Below, in pieces: positions 44,229-53,078 of a stretch of 64,000 bases of DNA. This DNA comes from JAJDAH01 sp964487605 (GTDB taxonomy: Bacteria > Myxococcota_A > Polyangia > Polyangiales > Polyangiaceae): contig CAZARU010000029.1 in the NCBI GenBank assembly GCA_964487605.1, positions 1 to 64,000 on the forward strand, written 5' to 3'. Each line of letters opens with the position of its first letter. Position 1 is the first letter of the stretch. The notes beneath the pieces are model-generated. The model saw only the letters and a program-made list of their open reading frames with translations. It had not been told where the DNA came from and did not search any database. The position numbers and the translations under genes are program-made.

Positions 44229-45997
44229 GTTTCGCCGAACGAGTGTCGCTGGAGTGGAGGGAGGCGGCCCGGACGGTCCGGCTGCTCGCGGACCTGCCCA
44301 AGTTCCTGTCGGGCGGGAGCTGGAGCGCCGCGAGAATGCTCGAAAAGACCGCTCGAGACTTCCCCGACCACACCGGAATCGCCTACCTGGATCAGCGGTT
44401 CCCCTGGCGCCGCGTGAACGCCCTCGCCAACCAGTACGCGAGCTACTTCGCCGCGCGAGGCATAGGGCCGGGCGACGTCGTGGCCCTCATGATGGACAAC
44501 CGACCGGACTTTCTCTTCATCGAGATGGGACTCGCGAAGATCCGAGCGGTGGCGGCGCTCATCAACACGAACCTGAGCGGCACTCCCCTCGCCCATGCCG
44601 TGAACGTGGCCCGCCCGAAGCTCTTCGTCGTGGGCTCGGAGCACTGCGAAACGGTCCGCTCCATGTCCGCAGAACTCGAGATCGAAGCAGCCGGCAGCGG
44701 CATCGTGGTGCAGCTCGAACCGGACGTGACCGTCGCAGGGTTCGAGGTCATCAACGACGACGTGGAGGCGGCCGCACAGCAGGCGCCGCCCGCGGCGCAT
44801 CTCACCAGCGACCCCGTGACGTACATCTACACGTCGGGGACCACGGGGCTTCCGAAGGCGGCGCGCATCACGAACCAGCGCTTCTTGATGGCAGGTGCCG
44901 CGTTCGGCCGGATCATCCACGAGGCACGCGCCGGGGACGTCATCTACGTCGCGCTCCCGCTCTACCACTCGAGCGCCCAGTGGATCGGGTGGGCCTCGTG
45001 CGTGCGAACCGGTGCCACGCTCGCCCTCCGACGGAAGTTCAGCGCCACGCAGTTCTGGAAGGACGTCTCCGAGTTCGGCGCCACGCACTTCGTGTACATC
45101 GGAGAGCTTTGTCGCTACCTGCTGAACCAGCCGCTCCGGGAGGGTGAGCGCAACCACCAGATTCGCGTCGCCGTCGGCAACGGCCTGCGGCCGGACATCT
45201 GGCAGAAGTTCCAGGAGCGCTTCGGCATTCCCGTCATTCGCGAGTTCTATGGTGCCACGGAGGGCAACGCGCCCATGGTGAACGTCGACGGGCGGCCAGG
45301 GATGGTCGGGCGCCTGCGGCCAGGCCAGATCATCGTCAAGTGCGATCAGGCGACCGGCGAGATCGTTCGTGGAGAGAAGGGGCGCTGTACGAAGGTGCGA
45401 GTCGGTGAGACGGGGCTCCTGCTCGGACGCATCTCGGCCGTGACCAAGTTCGACGGGTACGTGGACGAGTCGGCGACGCAGAAGAAGATCGTGACGGACG
45501 TCCTGGCGCGCGGAGATCAGTACTTCAATTCGGGCGACCTGCTGACGCTGCACGAGCACAACTGGGTGGCCTTCGCCGATCGCATCGGAGACACGTTCCG
45601 GTGGAAGGGCGAGAACGTCTCGACGAACGAGGTCGCAGAGACCCTCAACGGCGCCAAGGGCGTCCTGGAGACGAACGTTTACGGCGTGACCGTTCCCGGG
45701 AACGACGGCAGAGCAGGGATGGCGAGCGTCAACGTGAACGACGCCTTCGACGTGGAGGCCTTCGGCAAGTTCGTCGTGGAGAAGCTCCCGCGGTACATGG
45801 CCCCGTACTTCCTGCGAGTGCAGCGGGACATGCGCACCACCGGGACCTTCAAGCATCAGAAGGTGGACTACCGGGAGGAGGGATACGACCCGGCGAAGGT
45901 GACGGACCCGCTCTACTTCCTGGACGGCGAGCGCTACGTGGAGCTCGATGCCGCGCTCTTCGCGCGACTCGACTCGGGCGAGATGGTACTGAAGTAG
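44225..45997 (+). CDS. Very-long/long-chain acyl-CoA synthetase (FATP/FadD6-like)
   Basis: A protein of 590 residues from ATG 44225, overlapping the HMG-CoA reductase stop. AMP-binding motif Y-I-Y-T-S-G-T-T-G-L-P-K-A, then E-F-Y-G-A-T-E-G-N, G-D-L-L-T and F-R-W-K-G-E-N-V-S-T-N-E-V of the adenylate-forming family. The G-A-T-E-G-N and F-R-W-K-G-E-N forms are those of fatty-acid-transport-protein-like (SLC27/FadD6) members acting on long-chain acids. Its place in the mevalonate operon is unusual and may reflect shared membrane-lipid supply, or simply read-through. Confidence 0.88.
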   Translation: MSFAERVSLEWREAARTVRLLADLPKFLSGGSWSAARMLEKTARDFPDHTGIAYLDQRFPWRRVNALANQYASYFAARGIGPGDVVALMMDNRPDFLFIEMGLAKIRAVAALINTNLSGTPLAHAVNVARPKLFVVGSEHCETVRSMSAELEIEAAGSGIVVQLEPDVTVAGFEVINDDVEAAAQQAPPAAHLTSDPVTYIYTSGTTGLPKAARITNQRFLMAGAAFGRIIHEARAGDVIYVALPLYHSSAQWIGWASCVRTGATLALRRKFSATQFWKDVSEFGATHFVYIGELCRYLLNQPLREGERNHQIRVAVGNGLRPDIWQKFQERFGIPVIREFYGATEGNAPMVNVDGRPGMVGRLRPGQIIVKCDQATGEIVRGEKGRCTKVRVGETGLLLGRISAVTKFDGYVDESATQKKIVTDVLARGDQYFNSGDLLTLHEHNWVAFADRIGDTFRWKGENVSTNEVAETLNGAKGVLETNVYGVTVPGNDGRAGMASVNVNDAFDVEAFGKFVVEKLPRYMAPYFLRVQRDMRTTGTFKHQKVDYREEGYDPAKVTDPLYFLDGERYVELDAALFARLDSGEMVLK

Positions 45998-46012
45998 GAG
46001 CAACGGTCCGCG

Positions 46013-47107
46013 ATGCAAGCGTCCCTCCTCGCCGAGATCCTCCGGGAGGAGATCCGCGGTCTGAGCGCGTACGCTCCCCACCCGGGGAGCTTCGGAGTCC
46101 GGCTCGACGCAAACGAGGCGCCGCCGCTGCTTCCGCCTGCGGCGCTCGAGCGCCTCGCGGCGGTCGCGGCGGAGACGGACTACGCGCGTTACCCGGACGC
46201 CACGTGCTGGGCGCTCCGCGAGAGCATCGCGCGCACGCTCGGCGTCGGCACCGACGAGGTCCTGGCCGGAACCGGCAGCGACGAGGTCATCGCGCTGCTG
46301 CTCACCGTCTTCTCGCGGGCGCGCGGACGCGCGCCTGCGGCGACCGTCGTGACGACGACGCCGAGCTTCGTGATGTACCGGATGAGCGCCCAGGTCCGAG
46401 GCCTGAAGGTCGTGGAGGTTCCCCTCGACGACGGGTGGGACCTCGCCACCGAGAGCATGCGGCGCGCCATCGAGATGGGTCAGCCGAACCTGATCTTCAT
46501 CGCGAGCCCGAACAACCCCACGGCGGGCGCCATGAGCCGCGACCGCATCGAGGCGGTCGTGAAGGCCGCTCCCGGCGCGCTGGTCGTGCTCGACGAGGCG
46601 TACGTGGCCTACGCCGACTCGAACCTCGTCTCCCTCTACCGAGAACACGAGAACGTCGTCCTCCTGCGAACGCTCTCGAAGGTCGGGTTCGCGGCGCTGC
46701 GGGTCGGCTGGCTGGTGGCGCGTCCGAGCATCGTCCGAGAGGTCGACAAAGCACGTCAGCCCTACAACGTCTCGGTCCCGTCGCAGCGGCTCGCCCGGCT
46801 CGTGCTCGACGAGCTGGGCGACGAGGTCGCGAGCGTGGTCGCCACGGTCCGCTCGGAGCGCGAGCGCGTCTCCGCGGCCGTCGCGCGCCTGCCCGGTCTC
46901 ACCGTGGCGCCGAGTCAGGCGAACTTCCTCTGGATCGCGACGGCAGGTCCCGCCGCGCAGATCTTCGAAGGTCTCGCGGCCAGGGGCGTGCTGGTGCGGA
47001 GCTTCCACTCGCGCGGCGGGCGCCTGGCCCGCCAGATCCGCGTCACCATCGGGACCCCGGCGGAGAACGACGCGTTCCTCCGAGCTCTCGGGGAAGTGAC
47101 GTGCTGA
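46013..47107 (+). CDS. hisC: Histidinol-phosphate aminotransferase
   Basis: A protein of 364 residues from ATG 46013. Fold-type I PLP aminotransferase: V-R-L-D-A-N-E-A-P at the N-terminus, A-G-T-G-S-D-E-V-I, S-P-N-N-P-T-A-G, and the PLP Lys in R-T-L-S-K-V-G-F-A-A-L-R-V-G-W. These are HisC features; the enzyme transaminates histidinol phosphate in histidine synthesis. No other his gene is nearby, so an orphan position or a broader aromatic aminotransferase activity is possible. It overlaps the following lipoprotein gene by seven bases. Confidence 0.88.
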   Translation: MQASLLAEILREEIRGLSAYAPHPGSFGVRLDANEAPPLLPPAALERLAAVAAETDYARYPDATCWALRESIARTLGVGTDEVLAGTGSDEVIALLLTVFSRARGRAPAATVVTTTPSFVMYRMSAQVRGLKVVEVPLDDGWDLATESMRRAIEMGQPNLIFIASPNNPTAGAMSRDRIEAVVKAAPGALVVLDEAYVAYADSNLVSLYREHENVVLLRTLSKVGFAALRVGWLVARPSIVREVDKARQPYNVSVPSQRLARLVLDELGDEVASVVATVRSERERVSAAVARLPGLTVAPSQANFLWIATAGPAAQIFEGLAARGVLVRSFHSRGGRLARQIRVTIGTPAENDAFLRALGEVTC

Positions 47108-48252
47108 CGCGCGTCGGAGCCGCAGCAGTCGTCGCGCTCCTGCTGTCGGGCGCTTGCGCGCCGCGCGGCGGCCCGGTCACGCGGCTCGTGGAGGGTCGGT
47201 ACGACCACGGACGCTACGTGACGGTTCGAGCCTACGAGGCGTACGCACGCGGCGCACACCTGGAGGCACGAGGTGACCTCGACGCGGCGATGGCGGCGTA
47301 CGGCACTGCGGCCGTCGAGGATCCGGACAGCCCCGAGATCTGGAGCCGGGTGGGCGCGCTCCGATGCCGGCGCCGCTCGGGAGATGCCGAGGCCGCCTTC
47401 GCGAGCGCCGAGCGGGCCGACCCGACGTACGCGCCGCTCTGGTACGAGCGCGCCGAGTGTCTCGCGTCCCGAGGGCAGACGGCTCGAGCGCTCGAGAGCG
47501 CGCGGCGTTCCTTTCGGCTCGATCCGGACCGGGTGGAAACGACGTGGCTGCTCGCCGACCTTCTCGAGAAGACGGGGCAACCCGACCACGCGTCTCGAAT
47601 CCTCGAGGCGGAAGCGGCGAGGGACCCGAGCGGGCGCGGCACGTGGGAGGCGCTCGCCAAACTCGCCGAGCGGACGCGAAATGCGCCCCTCTTCGCCCGG
47701 GCAGCACGCGCCATGGCACGCCACGATCACGCACCGCGCGGGCGCCCCCAGGCGCTCGACGCGGCCCTGGTTGCCGGAGAGCTGACCGAGGCGCGGCGGC
47801 TCGCCCTCCGATCACGGCATCGCGCCGCCGACGTGGCCGTCCGGGCCGCCGCCCTCGGCGCGAGCGACTCCGCCCGCGAGCAGGGCGCGCTCGTTCTGGC
47901 CGCCAACCCCGACAGTGCCGACGCGCTGATCGCGGTGCTCGTCGCCGCGGACCTCTCCGGGCAGCGCGAGCACTTCTCCCGCGGGCTGTCCGATCTGGGG
48001 GATGACCCCGAACCCGCGAGCCCCCTCGCAGCGCTGCTCTTCGGCGAGCTCCTGCTTCGGCACGTCGGCGCGGAGGCCGCCCGCACCTGGCTCGTTCACG
48101 CCCACCTTCCCGAGCGGGCGCACGTCCAGCCGCCATCGAGCGTCGATCCGCTGTACCAGCGCGTCCGAGAGCGGCTGGGAGCGAGGGGCGTCCTTCCCGG
48201 GAGTGCTCGAAGCCCCGTGGTCACCGCTCCGTCCGACGCCGGCGCTCAGTGA
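47101..48252 (+). CDS. TPR-repeat lipoprotein
   Basis: A protein of 383 residues from GTG 47101, overlapping hisC. The signal V-V-A-L-L-L-S-G-A-C-A has a lipobox. Several TPR-like helices follow (A-H-L-E-A-R-G-D-L-D-A-A-M-A-A-Y, A-E-C-L-A-S-R-G-Q-T-A-R-A-L-E-S-A-R), suggesting a protein-interaction scaffold at the outer membrane. Its 3' end overlaps the convergent lipoprotein gene by seven bases. No catalytic motif is seen. Confidence 0.8.
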   Translation: MLTRVGAAAVVALLLSGACAPRGGPVTRLVEGRYDHGRYVTVRAYEAYARGAHLEARGDLDAAMAAYGTAAVEDPDSPEIWSRVGALRCRRRSGDAEAAFASAERADPTYAPLWYERAECLASRGQTARALESARRSFRLDPDRVETTWLLADLLEKTGQPDHASRILEAEAARDPSGRGTWEALAKLAERTRNAPLFARAARAMARHDHAPRGRPQALDAALVAGELTEARRLALRSRHRAADVAVRAAALGASDSAREQGALVLAANPDSADALIAVLVAADLSGQREHFSRGLSDLGDDPEPASPLAALLFGELLLRHVGAEAARTWLVHAHLPERAHVQPPSSVDPLYQRVRERLGARGVLPGSARSPVVTAPSDAGAQ

Positions 48253-49235
48253 ATCGTGGGCCGTGGCGGCGGCGTCGATTTCTTCGTGTGCTCCTTGGCG
48301 TCGAAGAAGATCTCGAGGTCCACCACGACCTCCTTCCCCGCCTCCACGTCGATCGACTTTTCCGCCGTGAGGAACGTGGAGGGCATGACGGCTCCCACCT
48401 TCACCTTCCCCACGGGGACGCGTTCGATGCGGAACTTGCCGTCGAGCCCCGTGACGTCGAACGTCGCGTACTTCAGCACGAACACGTCCGCCTTGATGAA
48501 CTCCTTGCCGATGTCCACGAGGTGGAAATGAGCCGCCGGACGATCGGGGTAGATCTTGACCGCGTCTCCACCCGGGATCGCCGCGATGACGGCGGTTTGT
48601 CCGGAGCCGGCGAGCTTGGGCAGATACGGCATCCCGTCCAGACTCTTGACCTCGAAGCGCTGCCCGAAGGTGACGGCCAGCGTGCGGCTCCCCCACGAAC
48701 AGCCCTTCGCTCCGATCTCGACGACCGGGCCCTTCGCGGGCACGTACCCGTCGTAGCCCGTCACCGTGACGAGGACGTCCGCCAGAGAACGCATCATGCC
48801 TTCGCGAAAGAGACGACCGAACTCGGCGCGCGCGCCGTCGCAACCGCTGGGCGGCAGGCCGCGGAGCTCCGCGACAGGGGCCTCGTCGCCCTTGATGCTC
48901 ACGGTCCCCACGACGACGCCGGTCGCACCCGCGTAGGGCGCCTCGCCCTTCGGGTTGACGGCCTTGTCCACCTTGGTCTTCTCGACCGGAATTCCCTCCG
49001 CGAGCTGCTCGGCGTTGGGCGCGCTTCGTCGCGCTGGGACGCTCGCGCTCGGTGCCGCGGAGGCCGCGGCCCCGGTGCCGGGCTCCTGCCGTCGACACGC
49101 GAGGGTGCCAACCAGAGTAGCGGCGATGCCCCAGGCCGCACCGCGGGAGAGCCCGAGTCTCCAGCGCGGGCTCTCCGGAAAACGCGAGCGTTTTCCGGCC
49201 GCTCGGAGTTCGCGTGACTCGGCCGTGGGTTGCAT
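48246..49235 (-). CDS. Lipoprotein with cupredoxin-like and carboxypeptidase-regulatory-like domains
   Basis: A protein of 329 residues if started at ATG 49235, although the signal (W-G-I-A-A-T-L-V-G-T-L-A-C) begins about 35 residues in, so the real start may be a later codon. After a Ser/Ala/Pro linker comes a first domain, G-V-V-V-G-T-V-S-I-K-G. A segment follows (G-A-K-G-C-S-W-G-S-R-T-L-A-V, F-G-Q-R-F-E-V-K-S-L-D) like the cupredoxin-type domains of methylamine-utilisation-like proteins. A carboxypeptidase-regulatory-like beta sandwich (V-T-G-L-D-G-K-F-R-I-E-R-V-P-V-G) comes last. Copper ligands are not clearly complete. It is convergent with the TPR lipoprotein gene. Confidence 0.7.
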   Translation of the reverse strand: MQPTAESRELRAAGKRSRFPESPRWRLGLSRGAAWGIAATLVGTLACRRQEPGTGAAASAAPSASVPARRSAPNAEQLAEGIPVEKTKVDKAVNPKGEAPYAGATGVVVGTVSIKGDEAPVAELRGLPPSGCDGARAEFGRLFREGMMRSLADVLVTVTGYDGYVPAKGPVVEIGAKGCSWGSRTLAVTFGQRFEVKSLDGMPYLPKLAGSGQTAVIAAIPGGDAVKIYPDRPAAHFHLVDIGKEFIKADVFVLKYATFDVTGLDGKFRIERVPVGKVKVGAVMPSTFLTAEKSIDVEAGKEVVVDLEIFFDAKEHTKKSTPPPRPTIH

Positions 49236-49365
49236 GAACAGGCGATCTAGCAAACCGTGGTCCAGCGCGGCAGCCCCCCCTTGCCGCGGTTTCCGATTCA
49301 GGCGGGCTCGTGTAAGGTCCGCCGCACCCTTCGCGGAGCTTCTTTTCAACGGGAGACTGAGTGTG

Positions 49366-49932
49366 ATGCGTAGCCAGAACTGGACCACCGGCGCCTGCGC
49401 CGTCCTCGTCATCGGGGCGCTGCTCGCCTGCAAGAAGAAGGAGAACGCGGAGGAATCGACCAGTACGACCCCGGCAGCGGAGGAGGCCCCGGCACCCAAC
49501 CCGTTGACCGAGCCGGACCCGCCCGCGCCCACCAAGACGTTCAACGTCGGCGACGTGGCGACGGCCAAGGACTACACGATCAAGGTGATGAACGTGAAGG
49601 AGTGCAAGCCGAAGGGCTTCACCACGAAGGCCAAGAAGGGGAACATCTTCCTCGGCGTCGAGGTGCTCATCGAGTCCACGGCGGGCGACACCTTCCTCGC
49701 GTCTCCCGCCCAGGCGAAGATCGTCGATTCCGAGGGAATAGCGACGAACTACCACTATCTGTACAAGAGCACGTGCGAGCCGCGCCTCGACTCCGCCACC
49801 CAGCTTCAGAAGGGTGAAAAGGCGACCGGATGGATCACGTTCGAAATCGGGAAGGACGCCAGCGGGCTCAAGCTCTCGTACACGCCTTCGCGGTACAAGG
49901 GGCAGACCGTCAAGTTCGACCTCGGCCGCTGA
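49366..49932 (+). CDS. DUF4352-like lipoprotein, first copy
   Basis: A protein of 188 residues from ATG 49366 (GTG one codon upstream). The signal V-L-V-I-G-A-L-L-A-C-K-K-K has a lipobox, followed by a Thr/Ala/Pro linker and a DUF4352-like immunoglobulin-type domain: I-K-V-M-N-V-K-E-C-K-P-K, F-L-G-V-E-V-L-I-E-S, and a final G-E-K-A-T-G-W-I-T-F-E-I. The paired Cys would form a disulfide. Next gene is a paralogue and starts over its stop. DUF4352 domains are extracytoplasmic, function unknown. Confidence 0.78.
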   Translation: MRSQNWTTGACAVLVIGALLACKKKENAEESTSTTPAAEEAPAPNPLTEPDPPAPTKTFNVGDVATAKDYTIKVMNVKECKPKGFTTKAKKGNIFLGVEVLIESTAGDTFLASPAQAKIVDSEGIATNYHYLYKSTCEPRLDSATQLQKGEKATGWITFEIGKDASGLKLSYTPSRYKGQTVKFDLGR

Positions 49933-50438
49933 GGAGCGCGACGCTCGTCGCCGTCGCGACCTGCCTGTGGGGCTGTCGCGAGGAGCGCACGTTCGGCCGA
50001 ACACCGCTGACCGCAGGCGAAGAGCGAACGGCTCCCACGCAGGCCACCGCCGCGTCGTCCAGCGCGGGCGCCGCTCAGCGCCACGCATTCGTGCTCGAAG
50101 TCGTCGAAACGAAGCGGTGCAAGCCGAAGCCCTGGGTCTCGCCCCCCGACGGCTTCAGGAACGTCGGCGTGCTGGTAGAACTGCGCGCCTCGGCGAGCCA
50201 GGGTGTCCCGGCAAACCCCTTCTACGCGCGCCTCGTCGACGCGGAGGACAAGACCTATCGCCCGCAGCTCGGGGGATGCGAGCCCGCGCTGTCGCACCGA
50301 CCGCTGGGGCGCGGTGAGCGTGCGCGCGGCTGGATCACCTTCGAGATCCCCGAGCGAACCACCCGCGCGACCTTCCGATACGATCCGTTCCTCGCCGACG
50401 GCGGCTCCGAGCCCTTCGCCACGGAGATCGCGCTCTGA
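49929..50438 (+). CDS. DUF4352-like lipoprotein, second copy, probable CTG start
   Basis: About 169 residues. No ATG, GTG or TTG lies where the signal begins. The codon CTG 49929 overlaps the preceding stop as CTGA, mirroring the ATGA/GTGA couplings elsewhere in the window, and gives L-R-S-A-T-L-V-A-V-A-T-C-L-W-G-C-R, a good lipoprotein signal. A distant ATG at 49830 in the same frame would bury the signal behind 30 residues inside the neighbour. The mature part parallels the first copy: E-T-K-R-C-K-P-K-P, V-G-V-L-V-E-L-R-A-S, G-E-R-A-R-G-W-I-T-F-E-I. Confidence 0.65.
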   Translation: MRSATLVAVATCLWGCREERTFGRTPLTAGEERTAPTQATAASSSAGAAQRHAFVLEVVETKRCKPKPWVSPPDGFRNVGVLVELRASASQGVPANPFYARLVDAEDKTYRPQLGGCEPALSHRPLGRGERARGWITFEIPERTTRATFRYDPFLADGGSEPFATEIAL

Positions 50439-50443
50439 CGCCG

Positions 50444-52123
50444 GTGGCGACTGCTGGCGGAAGCGTCGTCGGCACCCGCGATCGCCGCGCCGTGTGGTCG
50501 CGCCCGGGTCGGATCGATCGCCCACGGCTGGGTTTCACAGGTGCGCTCGTCCTGGCCGCAGTCTCGTGTCGCGAACCGACACAGATCACGTTCGAGGTGG
50601 AGACGGACGTCGTTTGCAGCGACGTGGACGGGACGTCGTTCACGTTCGGCGAGCTCGGCGGCATCGAGCGCGGCGAGCCGACCACCTCGACGGCGACGTG
50701 CGGCGCACGCGGGCGCATCGGATCGATCGTCTCGGTGCCCAGTGATGGGCGGCGCGACACCGTCGCCCTCAAGATCGTCATGGGGCTCGGGCGCCCCGCC
50801 GAGGACTGCGTCCCCCCCTACGGCCCGGGATGCATCGTGTCACGGCGGGCGCTCCGATACATTCCCCACACGCCCCTGAAGGTCACGGTGACGCTCCAGG
50901 CATCTTGCGAGGGAATCGCCTGCGGAGAGACCGAGACGTGCTGGAACGGCGACTGCGTCGACGCGACCCACGCCGACCCGGATCGGTGCGCGGCCGGGCC
51001 CGGGTGCAGCGGCGCCGATCTGCCGACGCCGGCAGGGTTCGTTCCCGGCTGTGGCGACGTCGGCGGTCTGCAGCAAGGAGCCGCATGGCCCATGCGCCAG
51101 TCCTGTCCCACGCGCATCGGCAGGAGCTCGATCGTCGCGCGACCGGACGACGGGCTCCGATGGCAGTACGGCAAAGCCCCGCAGACGCCAGCCGTCGCGG
51201 CTTCGGGCGTCGTGTACGCGGCGTCCGACACGAGCCCGTACGGCGTCATCGCGCTCGACCCGGACGCAGGTGCGGTGCAGTGGACCCTCGAAACGGCCGG
51301 GCCGGCATCCTCACCTGCGATTGGCCGCGACGGGACGGTCTATTTCGCCGCGGCCTCGATGGGCGTCCTCGCTCTCGACGCCCTGCGCGGCGAGACACGC
51401 TGGACGGTTCCGGTCGACGTGGAGCCGGATGGGCCGTCGATGGTCATCGGTCCGAGCGGCGTGCTCTACGTCGCGTCGGCGGGAAAGCTCACGGCAATCG
51501 ACGGCGCCGAAGGGAGTTCGAAGTGGGTCTTCGACACGGGATCGGGCCGGGGCACCGGCAACGCGGCCCTCGGTGCCGGCGTCGTGTACGTGTGTCTCGA
51601 GCAGTTCTGCCACGCCGTGGATGCCGCGAGCGGAGGCGAACTCTGGCGGAGCGAGGCGTTCACGTCCGCGTCCCTGGACGGTCCGGTCGTCGACCTTTCA
51701 CGCAGGCGCGTCTACGTGACGGAGGCTCGAGGAGACGCCCACGCTCTGGATGCCGCGACGGGCGCGCGCCTCTGGAGCACCCAGGGCATGGACAGCTCCT
51801 CGGCGCCGGCACTCTCCGAGGGTCTGCTCTACGTGGGGAGCCAGACGGGGCACGTCATCGCCCTGCGGGCGGACACGGGAGCGGAGGTGTGGCGCGCCGC
51901 CGGCGCGGGCGCGTTCGAGGCGGATCCTGTCGTGGACGGAGCGGGCAAGGTCATCGTGCCCGCGTGGGACCGCCGGCTCTACGTCATCGACGGCCTCACC
52001 GGCGCCATCGAGTTCACGGGGCCCGAGACCAGCGGGGCCCCGGATGACGCGGTCGCGCTCGGACACGACGGCACCGTGTACTACAGCGGGCGGGACGACG
52101 ATCTGAACGCGTTCGGACCCTGA
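50444..52123 (+). CDS. PQQ-type beta-propeller lipoprotein
   Basis: A protein of 559 residues from GTG 50444; the signal (L-G-F-T-G-A-L-V-L-A-A-V-S-C) starts about 27 residues in, so a later start is possible. An N-terminal ~150-residue Cys-containing domain is followed by a PQQ-like propeller (repeats such as G-V-V-Y-A-A-S-D, V-I-A-L-D-P-D-A-G-A-V-Q-W, V-L-A-L-D-A-L-R-G-E-T-R-W, A-H-A-L-D-A-A-T-G-A-R-L-W). The A-L-D-x-x-x-G-x-x-x-W pattern recurs at least five times. This is a BamB-like or sensor-type propeller without evident quinone-enzyme residues. Follows the DUF4352 pair by five bases. Confidence 0.8.
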   Translation: MATAGGSVVGTRDRRAVWSRPGRIDRPRLGFTGALVLAAVSCREPTQITFEVETDVVCSDVDGTSFTFGELGGIERGEPTTSTATCGARGRIGSIVSVPSDGRRDTVALKIVMGLGRPAEDCVPPYGPGCIVSRRALRYIPHTPLKVTVTLQASCEGIACGETETCWNGDCVDATHADPDRCAAGPGCSGADLPTPAGFVPGCGDVGGLQQGAAWPMRQSCPTRIGRSSIVARPDDGLRWQYGKAPQTPAVAASGVVYAASDTSPYGVIALDPDAGAVQWTLETAGPASSPAIGRDGTVYFAAASMGVLALDALRGETRWTVPVDVEPDGPSMVIGPSGVLYVASAGKLTAIDGAEGSSKWVFDTGSGRGTGNAALGAGVVYVCLEQFCHAVDAASGGELWRSEAFTSASLDGPVVDLSRRRVYVTEARGDAHALDAATGARLWSTQGMDSSSAPALSEGLLYVGSQTGHVIALRADTGAEVWRAAGAGAFEADPVVDGAGKVIVPAWDRRLYVIDGLTGAIEFTGPETSGAPDDAVALGHDGTVYYSGRDDDLNAFGP

Positions 52124-52212
52124 CCCGGAGCCGGCGGTCGACGCCGGCGTGCCCCGCGGCTCGTCGCCGCGCGGGCGTTGCCAGCAGCCCGCGCCCACGA
52201 CACACTCCGCCC

Positions 52213-53055
52213 GTGGTGCGCGGTGGCTGGAAGAGCGCTGGAGTTGGCGTGTTCGCGTGCCTCTTCGCGGCAGGCGCGTGCGGAGGCCGCGCGGAGGACG
52301 GCAGCGGAGCCGGCTCCGGCGCCGCCGCGGGGGCTTCGGGCAACGGAGGTGCCGGCGGCAGCAGCGCGGGAAGCAGCGGCACCGGTGGCGGCGGGGGAAG
52401 CAGCGCGGCCGGCGCGGGAGGCGTCGCGGGAAGCGTCGGGACCGGCGGCGTCGGACCGGCGGGGGCCGGCGGGATGTCGGGCGGCGGTGGGTCCGCGGCA
52501 GCGTGCGACGAGATGCTCGGCCCGATGAAGGAGCTGCTCTCCAACGGCACCCGCTGCATGACCGACGGAGACTGCTTCTACGTCGGTGCGGAGTGCACGC
52601 CGTTCTCGACGCACTGTGCCGGCGTGACCTACGCCGGCATCGGGTTCGATCAGGACCGCTGGTACGAGCTCATGGATCGCTGGTTCGCGGAGTGCACGGG
52701 CGGCGGATGCGCGGTGTGCGACGCCGAGCCGCCGCCACCGGCGTGCATCGACGGCACCTGCGGCGCCGGCACGTTCGGGGACGAGTGCCCGGACCGGTGC
52801 GTCGAGGAGCTGCAGTGGATGCCCGACTGCGCCACGTGCGCCTGCGCCAGCTGCGCCGCCGAGTGGTGCGAGTGCAGCCGGAGCGCGGCGTGCGCCGACG
52901 CTCGCGACTGCATGCTGAAGACCGGGTGCCGTGGCGTGGACTGCTACGCCGAGCACACGTGTCGATCCGTCCTCGACGCGAGCGGCGTGCCGCCGATGGC
53001 GGTGCGGGTGACCGACTGCCTGTCCGCGACGTGCCCGGCGGAGTGCCGGCGCTGA
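52213..53055 (+). CDS. Gly/Ser-linker lipoprotein with Cys-rich C-terminal domain
   Basis: A protein of 280 residues from GTG 52213. The signal C-L-F-A-A-G-A-C-G-G has a lipobox, followed by about 75 residues of Gly/Ala/Ser. Then comes a domain with more than 25 Cys, including D-G-D-C-F-Y-V-G-A-E-C and a duplicated C-x-x-C block (C-A-T-C-A-C-A-S-C-A-A-E-W-C-E-C). No known family by eye. Not an obvious paralogue of the Cys-rich lipoproteins near 15000. Confidence 0.72.
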   Translation: MVRGGWKSAGVGVFACLFAAGACGGRAEDGSGAGSGAAAGASGNGGAGGSSAGSSGTGGGGGSSAAGAGGVAGSVGTGGVGPAGAGGMSGGGGSAAACDEMLGPMKELLSNGTRCMTDGDCFYVGAECTPFSTHCAGVTYAGIGFDQDRWYELMDRWFAECTGGGCAVCDAEPPPPACIDGTCGAGTFGDECPDRCVEELQWMPDCATCACASCAAEWCECSRSAACADARDCMLKTGCRGVDCYAEHTCRSVLDASGVPPMAVRVTDCLSATCPAECRR

Positions 53056-53078
53056 TCGTCGCGCCAGGGTTCCGGTAG

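Noticed and set aside
43838..47008. Minus-strand frame of over 1000 codons opposite mvaA, acyl-CoA synthetase and hisC
   Set aside because: Three well-recognised plus-strand enzymes occupy the region.
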